Assembly: GCA_028752905.1 (NCBI GenBank)
Contig: JAQNBH010000015.1
Location: forward strand, 17,854,112 to 17,918,111
Reading direction: 5' to 3'
From: Cladorhizidae sp. MBARI D1340-BT2
Lineage: Eukaryota; Porifera; Demospongiae; Poecilosclerida; Cladorhizidae
DNA length: 64,000 bases
The notes under the pieces are model-generated. The model was given only the letters and a program-made list of their open reading frames with translations. It ran no database searches and was not told the DNA's origin. This document shows, one piece after another, positions 44,101 to 55,400 of this stretch; position 1 is the stretch's first letter, and the number at the start of each line of letters is the position of its first letter. A program made the position numbers and the translations under genes.

Positions 44101-47100
44101 CAGTAGTGAGTCAGCTAGAGAGTGTGTGGTATAGATGGAAGGTCAGTAGTGAGTCAGCTAGAGAGTGTGTGGTATAGATGGAAGGCCAGTAGTGAGTCAG
44201 CTAGAGAGTGTGTGGTATAGATGGAAGGCCAGTAGTGAGTCAGCTAGAGAGAGTGTGTGGTATAGATGGAAGGCCAGTAGTGAGTCAGCTAGAGAGTGTG
44301 TGGTATAGATGGAAGGCCAGTAGTGAGTCAGCTAGAGAGTGTGTGGTATAGATGGAAGGCCAGTAGTGAGTCAGCTAGAGAGTGTGTGGTATAGATGGAA
44401 GGTCAGTAGTGAGTCAGCTAGAGAGTGTGTGGTATAGATGGAAGGCCAGTAGTGAGTCAGCTAGAGAGTGTGTGGTATAGATGGAAGGCCAGTAGTGAGT
44501 CAGCTAGAGAGAGTGTGTGGTATAGATGGAAGGCCAGTAGTGAGTCAGCTAGAGAGTGTGTGGTATAGATGGAAGGCCAGTAGTGAGTCAGCTAGAGAGT
44601 GTGTGGTATAGATGGAAGGCCAGTAGTGAGTCAGCTAGAGAGTGTGTGGTATAGATGGAAGGCCAGTAGTGAGTCAGCTAGAGAGTGTGTGGTATAGATG
44701 GAAGGCCAATAGTGAGTCAGCTAGAGAGTGTGTGGTATAGATGGAAGGCCAGTAGTGAGTCAGCTAGAGAGTGTGTGGTATAGATGGAAGGCCAGTAGTG
44801 AGTCAGCTAGAGAGTGTGTGGTATAGATGGAAGGCCAGTAGTGAGTCAGCTAGAGAGTGTGTGGTATAGATGGAAGGCCAGTAGTGAGTCAGCTAGAGAG
44901 TGTGTGGTATAGATGGAAGGCCAGTAGTGAGTCAGCTAGAGAGTGTGTGGTATAGATGGAAGGCCAGTAGTGAGTCAGCTAGAGAGTGTGTGGTATAGAT
45001 GGAAGGCCAGTAGTGAGTCAGCTAGAGAGTGTGTGGTATAGATGGAAGGCCAGTAGTGAGTCAGCTAGAGTGTGTGGTATAGATGGAAGGCCAGTAGTGA
45101 GTCAGCTAGAGAGTGTGTGGTATAGATGGAAGGTCAGTAGTGAGTCAGCTAGAGAGTGTGTGGTATAGATGGAAGGCCAGTAGTGAGTCAGCTAGAGAGT
45201 GTGTGGTATAGATGGAAGGCCAGTAGTGCTAGAGAGTGTGTGGTATAGATGGAAGGCCAGTAGTGAGTCAGCTAGAGAGTGTGTGGTATAGATGGAAGGC
45301 CAGTAGTGAGTCAGCTAGAGAGTGTGTGGTATAGATGGAAGGCCAGTAGTGAGTCAGCTAGAGAGAGTGTGTGGTATAGATGGAAGGCCAGTAGTGAGTC
45401 AGCTAGAGAGTGTGTGGTATAGATGGAAGGCCAGTAGTGAGTCAGCTAGAGAGTGTGTGGTATAGATGGAAGGCCAGTAGTGAGTCAGCTAGAGAGTGTG
45501 TGGTATAGATGGAAGGTCAGTAGTGAGTCAGCTAGAGAGTGTGTGGTATAGATGGAAGGCCAGTAGTGAGTCAGCTAGAGAGTGTGTGGTATAGATGGAA
45601 GGCCAGTAGTGAGTCAGCTAGAGAGAGTGTGTGGTATAGATGGAAGGCCAGTAGTGAGTCAGCTAGAGAGTGTGTGGTATAGATGGAAGGCCAGTAGTGA
45701 GTCAGCTAGAGAGTGTGTGGTATAGATGGAAGGCCAGTAGTGAGTCAGCTAGAGAGTGTGTGGTATAGATGGAAGGCCAGTAGTGAGTCAGCTAGAGAGT
45801 GTGTGGTATAGATGGAAGGCCAATAGTGAGTCAGCTAGAGAGTGTGTGGTATAGATGGAAGGCCAGTAGTGAGTCAGCTAGAGAGTGTGTGGTATAGATG
45901 GAAGGCCAGTAGTGAGTCAGCTAGAGAGTGTGTGGTATAGATGGAAGGCCAGTAGTGAGTCAGCTAGAGAGTGTGTGGTATAGATGGAAGGCCAGTAGTG
46001 AGTCAGCTAGAGAGTGTGTGGTATAGATGGAAGGCCAGTAGTGAGTCAGCTAGAGAGTGTGTGGTATAGATGGAAGGCCAGTAGTGAGTCAGCTAGAGAG
46101 TGTGTGGTATAGATGGAAGGCCAGTAGTGAGTCAGCTAGAGAGTGTGTGGTATAGATGGAAGGCCAGTAGTGAGTCAGCTAGAGTGTGTGGTATAGATGG
46201 AAGGCCAGTAGTGAGTCAGCTAGAGAGTGTGTGGTATAGATGGAAGGTCAGTAGTGAGTCAGCTAGAGAGTGTGTGGTATAGATGGAAGGTCAGTAGTGA
46301 GTCAGCTAGAGAGTGTGTGGTATAGATGGAAGGCCAGTAGTGAGTCAGCTAGAGAGTGTGTGGTATAGATGGAAGGCCAGTAGTGAGTCAGCTAGAGAGT
46401 GTGTGGTATAGATGGAAGGCCAGTAGTGAGTCAGCTAGAGAGTGTGTGGTATAGATGGAAGGCCAGTAGTGAGTCAGCTAGAGAGTGTGTGGTATAGATG
46501 GAAGGCCAGTAGTGAGTCAGCTAGAGAGTGTGTGGTATAGATGGAAGGTCAGTAGTGAGTCAGCTAGAGAGTGTGTGGTATAGATGGAAGGCCAGGGAGT
46601 CAGCTAGAGAGTGTGTGGTATAGATGGAAGGCCAATAGTGAGTCAGCTAGAGAGTGTGTGGTATAGATGGAAGGCCAGTAGTGAGTCAGCTAGAGAGTGT
46701 TTATTTGTAGTGAAATGTGTGAAGCTTAAGCGCTCAGTGAGAGACCCTTCATAGCCTCCCCCCCCCCCCCCACCATCTAACTTTCCTCTACATTCCCAAC
46801 TCTCCCATTCCTCCCCTCCCCTTTCTTCCATAAACTCACTTACATGATCGTACCAATGTCTGTATTACTGACTGCCTCAATGGTGGAGGTGGTCGCTATG
46901 GAGAGGAGCACTTGGAATGCCCTTACCCGAGAAAGGCAGCTCACTGGAGATGTACACTATAATGGAGGGACAAAAAAAGAGGAATAGAGGAAGAGGGACA
47001 TGGCATGGCAGGAGAGAAAGAGGCAGAGCAGAGAGAGGAAGACGAGAAAGAGAGATGAGGGAAGGAAATGGAAAAAATGGAGCAGAAGGAATGACTGAAA

Positions 47101-50100
47101 GGACGGGCATGCCTGCCATACGCTACATGCTCTGTTCCCAATGGCTACTGCACCATCTGCTACATGCACTGCACATGCACACCCCATGAGTGCCGCTGCC
47201 TACATGCACTGCAGTATATGTACATGCACACCCCATGAGTGCCGCTGTCTACATGCACTGCAGTATATGTACATACACACCCCATGAGTGCCGCTGCCTA
47301 CATGCACTGCAGTATATGTACACCCCCACCCCCCATGAGTGCCGCTGCCTACATGCACTGCAGTATATGCACATGCACACCCCATGAGTGCCGCTGCCTA
47401 CATGCACTGCAGTATATGTACACACACCCCATGAGTGCCGCTGCCTACATGCACTGCAGTATATGTACACACACCCCATGAGTGCCGCTGCCTACATGCA
47501 CTGCAGTATATGTAATACAACCTAGATAGTCAACGCTGACTTCCTGTGTGTGCCCCAAAGTTGGAGCGAGATTTTGATAATGGGATTGCAACACATGGCA
47601 TGCACGTCTGCTGAAGCATATCCCTTCATTTCTGCTGTGATGATGAGTCATCGTAACTTGCTAGCAGAAGCTCACCTTGGCCCAAGTTAAGAGCATTGCA
47701 ACATTAGCCTCCAACTTGTCAGCATCACCAAGCAAGTACACCAACCTGCACACACACACACACCACATAGTCCAGCATTAGGTTGTTCCCTAGCTACCTT
47801 ACCATGATTTACTGTGCCCCCCCCCCCCCATAAACCCAGCCTGCCTCAACCCAGTGGTTAGAGCAGGTTAATATATAGGTAGTAATGGCTGGCTCCAATG
47901 GGGGACACACACTGGACCAACATAACATCCAGTGTAAGTGGGTCCAGTGGGTCCCATAGAATTATTATCAGCCTACTTCAACCTGCCTCCACCCAGTGTG
48001 ATGTTGGTCCAGTGTGTGTCCCTATAGAACTATTATCAGCCTACTTCAACCTGCCTCCACCCAGTGTGATGTTGGTCCAGTGTGTGTCCCCATAGAACTA
48101 TTATCAACCTACTTCAACCTGCCTCCACCCAGTGTGATGTTGGTCCAATAGAGCTACTGTCAACCTATTTCAACCTGCCTCCACCAAGATGTTGGTCCAG
48201 TGTGTGTCCCTATAGAGCTACTGTCAATCTACTTCAACCTGTCTCCACCCAGTGTGATGTCCAGTGTGTGTCCCTCATAGAACTATTATCAGCCTATTTC
48301 AACCTGCCTCAAACCAGTGTGATGTTGGTCCAGTGTGTACTCCAATAGAGCTACTGTCAACCTCCTTCAAACTGCCTCAGCCCAGTGTGATGTTGGTCCA
48401 GTGTGTGTCCCTATAGAGCTACTGTCAACTTCCTTCAACCTGCCTCCACCCAGTGTGATGTCCAGTGTGTCCTCCCCATAGAACTTAGAAGCCTACTTCA
48501 AACCAGTGTGACTTGGTCCAGTGCAGGGATTCTCAACCGTTCCTCCATCATTTACCCCCTCAGCCTGATGTATTTCGACATTTACCCCCTTACTCCCATA
48601 CAAAAAATGCATAGCCATCATAAAGGCACAGAAAAGTAATAAGTTGAGAAAACACATTTATTATCTAGGTATTGCTTAAAATATAGTAATATACTTTGAT
48701 AAAGAAAGAAATTATATAGTCCATTACATAGTAGTAAAACAATGAAAACAATCACAGAGCAAAGGCAATAGTGTGAAATAGTAACCTCAGCTAAGTTATA
48801 TATAACCTGCTTAGAGGTCTATAACCCTTTTCCTTATTTAATTATCAGGTACTGCAATTATTTACCCCATGCCATGTCATTTTTTACTCCCATGGGGTAA
48901 ATTTACCCCTGGTTGAGAATCCATTGTCCAGTGTGTGTCCTTAATTGTCAACCTGTCTCAACCCAGCGTGATGTTGGTCCAGTGTCCCCCTATAGAGTTA
49001 TTGTCAACTTCCTTCAACCTGCCTCAAACCAGTGTGATGTTGGTCCAGTGTGTGTCCCTATAGAGCTCCTATCTACCTGCTTCAACCTGCCTCAACCAGT
49101 GTGATGTTGGTCCAGTGTGTGTCCCTATAGAGCTATTGTCAACTTCCTTCAACCTGCCTCAACCCAGCATGGTGTTGGTCCAGTGTGTGTCCCTATAGAG
49201 CTATTGTCTACCTGCTTCCACCTGCCTCCACCCACTGTGAAGTCAGCCTTTTGGTGGCCAGGAATATAATCATCAACATGCACAAAAGCTCTTAGTAAAG
49301 ATGAAGAGTGCTTACCTCTCCATGGTAAGCTTATCTTCATCTTCTGGTCCAAGAAAGTCCTGAATGGAAGAGATGGACTCATCCAGCATAGACACCTAGG
49401 CAACACATGTGTAGTGCAAACACATCATTGCATGTGTAGTGCAAACACATCATTGCATGTGTAGTGCAAACACATCATTGCATGTGTAGTGCAAACACAT
49501 CATTGCATGTGTAGTGCAAACACATCATTGCATGTGTAGTGCAAACACATCATTGCATGTGTAGTGCAAACACATCATTGCATGTGTAGTGCAAACACAT
49601 CATTGCATGTGTAGTGCAAACACATCATTGCATGTGTAGTGCAAACACATCATTGCATGTGTAGTGCAAACACATCATTGCATGTGTAGTGCAAACACAT
49701 CATCATCGCATCTGTAATGTTGTGTGAGCTCTCAACACATAGAGTGTGACCACATTAAAACTATAACGTGTGGTGAGCGACAACACATCAGGAAGTTCTT
49801 CCCTATATAGGTTGACGCGCTGGAGAAGTGAAAAGAGAGAGAGAAGTGGAGCAGAAGGCAGAGAGAAGTGGAGCAGAAGACTGCAGAGAGAAGTGGAGCA
49901 TAAGACTGCAGAGAGAAGTGGAGCAGAAGACTGCAGAGAGAAGTGCAGGATAAGACTGCAGAGAGAAGTGGAGGATAAGACTGCATAGAGAAGTGGAGGA
50001 TAAGACTGCAGAGAGAAGTGGAGCATAAGACTGCAGAGAGAAGTGGAGCAGAAGACTGCAGAGAGAAGTGGAGGATAAGACTGCAGAGAGAAGTGGAGGA

Positions 50101-52412
50101 TAAGACTGCAGAGAGAAGTGGAGGATAAGACAGCAGAGAGAAGTGGAGAATAAGACTGCAGAGAGAAGTGGAGCATAAGACTGCAGAGAGAAGTGGAGCA
50201 TAAGACTGCAGAGAGAAGTGGAGCAGAAGACTGCAGAGAGAAGTGGAGGATAAGACTGCAGAGAGAAGTGGAGGATAAGACTGCAGAGATAAGTGGAGGA
50301 TAAGACTGCAGAGAGAAGTGGAGCAGAAGACTGCAGAGAGAAGTGGAGGATAAGACTGCAGAGAGAAGTGGAGGATAAGACTGCAGAGAGAAGTGGAGGA
50401 CAAGACTGCAGAGAGAAGTGGAGGACAAGACTGCAGAGAGAAGTGGAGCAGAAGACTGCAGAGAGAAGTGGAGCAGAAGACTGCAGAGAGAAGTGGAGCA
50501 TAAGACTGCAGAGAGAAGTGGAGGATAAGACTGCAGAGAGAAGTGGAGCATAAGACTGCAGAGAGAAGTGGAGCAGAAGACTGCAGAGAGAAGTGGAGCA
50601 TAAGACAGCAGAGAGAAGTGGAGCAGAAGACTGCAGAGAGAAGTGGAGCATAAGACTGCAGAGAGAAGTGGAGGATAAGACTGCAGAGAGAAGTGGAGGA
50701 TAAGACTGCAGAGAGAAGTGGAGCATAAGACTGCAGAGAGAAGTGGAGGATAAGACTGCAGAGAGAAGTGGAGCAGAAGACTGCAGAGAGAAGTGGAGCA
50801 TAAGACTGCAGAGAGAAGTGGAGGATAAGACTGCAGAGAGAAGTGGAGCATAAGACTGCAGAGAGAAGTGGAGCAGAAGACTGCAGAGAGAAGTGGAGCA
50901 GAAGACTGCAGAGAGAAGTGGAGGATAAGACTGCAGAGAGAAGTGGAGGATAAGACAGCAGAGAGAAGTGGAGGATAAGACTGCAGAGAGAAGTGGAGGA
51001 TAAGACAGCAGAGAGAAGTGGAGCAGAAGACTGCAGAGAGAAGTGGAGCATAAGACTGCAGAGAGAAGTGGAGCATAAGACTGCAGAGAGAAGTGGAGCA
51101 TAAGACTGCAGAGAGAAGTGGAGGATAAGACTGCAGAGAGAAGTGGAGCATAAGACTGCAGAGAGAAGTGGAGGATAAGACTGCAGAGAGAAGTGGAGCA
51201 GAAGACTGCAGAGAGAAGTGGAGCATAAGACTGCAGAGAGAAGTGGAGGATAAGACTGCAGAGAGAAGTGGAGCATAAGACTGCAGAGAGAAGTGGAGCA
51301 TAAGACTGCAGAGAGAAGTGGAGCAGAAGACTGCAGAGAGAAGTGGAGGATAAGACAGCAGAGAGAAGTGGAGGATAAGACTGCAGAGAGAAGTGGAGGA
51401 TAAGACAGCAGAGAGAAGTGGAGCAGAAGACTGCAGAGAGAAGTGGAGCATAAGACTGCAGAGAGAAGTGGAGCATAAGACTGCAGAGAGAAGTGGAGCA
51501 TAAGACTGCAGAGAGAAGTGGAGGATAAGACTGCAGAGAGAAGTGGAGCATAAGACTGCAGAGAGAAGTGGAGCATAAGACTGCAGAGAGAAGTGGAGCA
51601 TAAGACTGCAGAGAGAAGTGGAGGATAAGACTGCAGAGAGAAGTGGAGGATAAGACTGCAGAGAGAAGTGGAGGATAAGACTGCAGAGAGAAGTGGAGCA
51701 TAAGACTGCAGAGAGAAGTGGAGGATAAGACTGCAGAGAGAAGTGGAGCATAAGACTGCAGAGAGAAGTGGAGGATAAGACTGCAGAGAGAAGTGGAGGA
51801 TAAGACTGCAGAGAGAAGTGGAGCATAAGACTGCAGAGATAAGTGGAGGATAAGACTGCAGAGAGAAGTGGAGCAGAAGACTGCAGAGAGAAGTGGAGGA
51901 TAAGACTGCAGAGATAAGAGGAGGATAAGACTGCAGAGAGAAGTGGAGCAGAAGACTGCAGAGAGAAGTGGAGGATAAGACTGCAGAGAGAAGTGGATGA
52001 TAAGACTGCAGAGAGAAGTGGAGCAGAAGACTGCAGAGAGAAGTGGAGCAGAAGACTGCAGAGAGAAGTGGAGCATAAGACTGCAGAGAGAAGTGGAGGA
52101 TAAGACTGCAGAGAGAAGTGGAGCATAAGACTGCAGAGAGAAGTGGAGCATAAGACTGCAGAGAGAAGTGGAGAATAAGACTGCAGAGAGAAGTGGAGCA
52201 GAAGACTGCAGAGAGAAGTGGAGGATAAGACTGCAGAGAGAAGACTGCAGCATTTTTTCAGGATTGCAAAGCGCATACCATAAAAATGTTCATATACAAT
52301 CAAATCACAGAATATAGACTTGATTATTACTACGTTGAGTGAGTCCCTTGCCTGGCTCAAGGTAGTATCCAAGGCAGAACTGTGTCCAAGGGAAACGAGC
52401 CAATTCTAGAGC

Positions 52413-52448
<36 letters not shown>

Positions 52449-55400
52449 GTGGCAGTCACACATAAATAAAGTATTAGCAACAGCATCAACAGTCGGTGAA
52501 AGGTTGTGCTTCTATTTCCATTTAACACCCACTCTTCCATGCAACCTCCGCTACACTCGTAATAAATTACACTTGAATAGGAGAAGTGCCAGGACTTTAA
52601 CTCGTGGCTGCCCAATAAAGAAATTCGTGAAAATATATTAACAGTTCACGAAGGTGTAATCACAGGCACAAACTCATGCATAGATCATTATTAATGGCAG
52701 ACTATTCTGGTGAAGTGCTGACTCTACGTGAGGAAGGGCTGAGGGAGACTCATAGACTGCTCCAGTTGCAAGCACACAAGCTAACTACTAGAGAGAGAAT
52801 GAAGAAGCAAGACTGTAAGGGGAGGGAGGGAGGGGAGTAGGAGATATGCTGTTTGCAGAGACGAGTAAATCTTATCCTGAAGTGCATGAGATCACCTGTG
52901 GAGACTACACGAGACACAAGCAGGAAGGGAGGGAGAACTTATATTCAATCTGTCTTTCATCACTCAGGTAGTCAAATGGGAGAGATAATACTGCCATCCA
53001 CACTCTTACGAAACATGTATGCATTATAATTCTATGCTTATTGCTATTTGTAAGTACCAGTGTCTGTGGTTAGCTAACTAGCGGACTAGTCGTTCACTCT
53101 AAATACCCCTGTCTAACACATACTCAAAACCAGCAAGGTAACAGCCAGCAGAAAACTACACTACTCTTGTTTGGGCTGTACACACAGCACCAGGAAGTTA
53201 CCTAGGTCCTAGCTGGTTCCTGATTACTATCTAGATAAATGGTGTCCACCCAGTCCAAAAGAAGTGGCTCTAAAGTAGATTCAAACTCATTAACGCTTAT
53301 GGTGGCAACCACACAGTAAAGCATAATTGGTAAGCCACAGTTTGTCATTTGTTCCTTCCCTTATTGGTCTTGGTCTATCTGCCATTGTTGGGTCATTTGC
53401 TTGCAAAAATTAAATTATTTTTCATGTCAGATGCTTAGCCACAATATCTACAGCTCCATATGCTAGAAAAGTTTGTCCATGCTACTGAACCAGTATTGTT
53501 AAGTATTGTTAAGTATTGTTAAGTATTGTTAAGTATTGTTAAGTATTGTTAAGTATTGTTAAGAAAAACAGCTGACAACAAGACTAAGCAGCTAAAATTC
53601 TTGTGCACACTGAGCTAAGCTGAATACTTCTTCGAGTGCACCTCACTTGAGAGTGCACCTCACTTGAACCTGCTCAGACTTATCCCAAACTTCTTATTGA
53701 AGAGTCTCAAGACTGAACAGGTTTGAAATGTATTACAAATTACTGTGTGTTTGGTAGGAGCTTGTTCAGGGCTATTCTGTGCAAAGGGTATGGGAGGAGC
53801 TTGTTCATGGCTATTCTGTGCAGAGGGGAGGAGCTTGTTCAGGGCTATTCTGTGCAGAGGGTATGGGAGGAGCGTGTTCAGGGCTATTCTGTGCAGAGGG
53901 TATGGGAGGAGCTTGTTCAGGGCTATTCTGTGCAGAGGGTATGGGAGGAGCTTGTTCATGGCTATTCTGTGCAGAGGGGAGGAGCTTGTTCATGGCTATT
54001 CTGTGCAGAGGGTATAGGAGGAGCTTGTTCAGGGCTATTCTGTGCAGAGGGGAGGAGCTTGTTCAGGGCTATTTCTGTGCAGAGGGGAGGAGCTTGTTCA
54101 GAGCTATTCTGTGCAGAGGGGAGGAGCTTGTTCATGGCTATTCTGTGCAGAGGGGAGGAGCTTGTTCAGGGCTATTCTGTGCAGAGGGGAGGAACTTGTT
54201 CAGGGCTATTCTGTGCAGAGGGGAGGAGCTTGTTCATGGCTATTCTGTGCAGAGGGGAGGAGCTTGTTCAGGGCTATTCTGTGCAGAGGGTATGGGAGGA
54301 GCTTGTTCAGGGCTATTCTGTGCAGAGGGTATGGGAGGAGGTTGTTCATGGCTATTCTGTGCAGAGGGGAGGAACTTGTTCAGGGCTATTGTGCAGAGGG
54401 GAGGAGCTTGTTCAGGGCTATTCTGTGCAGAGGGTATGGGAGGAGCTTGTTCAGGGCTATTCTGTGCAGAGGGTATGGGAGGAGCTTGTTCATGGCTATT
54501 CTGTGCAGAGGGGAGGAGCTTGTTCAGGGCTATTCTGTGCAGAGGGTATGGGAGGAGCTTGTTCAGGGCTATTCTGTGCAGAGGGGAGGAGCTTGTTCAG
54601 GGCTATTCTGTGCAGAGGGGAGGAGCTTGCTCAGAGCTATTCTGTGCAGAGGGTATGGGAGGAGCTTATTCAGGGCTATTCTGTGCAGTGGGGAGGAGCT
54701 TGTTCAGGGCTATTCTGTGCAGTGAGTATGGGAGGAGCTTGTTCAGGGCTATTCTGTGCAGTGGGGAGGAGCTTGTTCAGGGCTATTCTGTGCAGTGGGG
54801 AGGAGCTTGTTCAGGGCTATTCTGTGTATATGGGAGGAGCTTGTTCAGGGCTATTCTGTGCAGAGGGGAGGAGCTTGTTCAGGGCTATTCTGTGCAGTGG
54901 GGAAGAGCTTGTTCAGGGCTATTCTGTGCAGAGGGGAGGAGCTTGTTCAGGGCTATTCTGTGCAGTGGGGAGGAGCTTGTTCAGAGCTATTCTGTGCAGT
55001 GGGGAGGAGCTTGTTCAGGGCTATTCTGTGCAGAGGGGAGGAGCTTGTTCAGAGCTATTCTGTGCAGAGGGGAGGAGCTTGTTCAGGGCTATTCTGTGCA
55101 GTGGGGAGGAGCTTGTTCAGGGCTATTCTGTGCAGTGTATATGGGAGGAACTTGTTCAGGAATATTCAGCAAATGTCAAGATACCTCAATGAGTTTGTTA
55201 TCTCTCTATATATATAGAGAGAGAGACAGACTTCATGAATGCACAGCAAACATAAAGGTACCTCAATGAGTTTGTTTTGTATCTTGTTGAGGTTGAGTTT
55301 GTAGATTTGTGCTAGCTCTGCAGCAATGTCGTGGAGAGGGGGCACTGCATGGGGGAGGGAGGGGAGAAGGAGAAAAGGGAAATATTGAGTCAAGGGCAGT

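Noticed and set aside
41597..46282. 60-codon frames (CGIDGRPVVSQLESVWYRWK) repeated along the 43-bp array
   Set aside because: They occur only where a local GA deletion changes the frame of the array. No conservation or domain.
46877..47189. Overlapping 60-90-codon frames near 46900-47190
   Set aside because: Low-complexity Arg/Glu- or Ser/Leu/Pro-rich frames around the true KNTC1 exon at 46844-46956, in other frames.
49703..52372. 889-codon open frame (-) of SAVLCSTSLCSLMLHFSLQ-type repeats, plus 816- and 614-codon frames
   Set aside because: It is the translation of a stop-free 25-bp minisatellite open in all three - strand frames. The only genuine coding part is the short KNTC1 exon at 52334-52379, in a particular phase.
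53723..55269. 489- and 496-codon GYSVQRGGACSGLFCAE-type frames
   Set aside because: These are a minisatellite read in several frames at once, on the strand opposite to KNTC1, with no domain.
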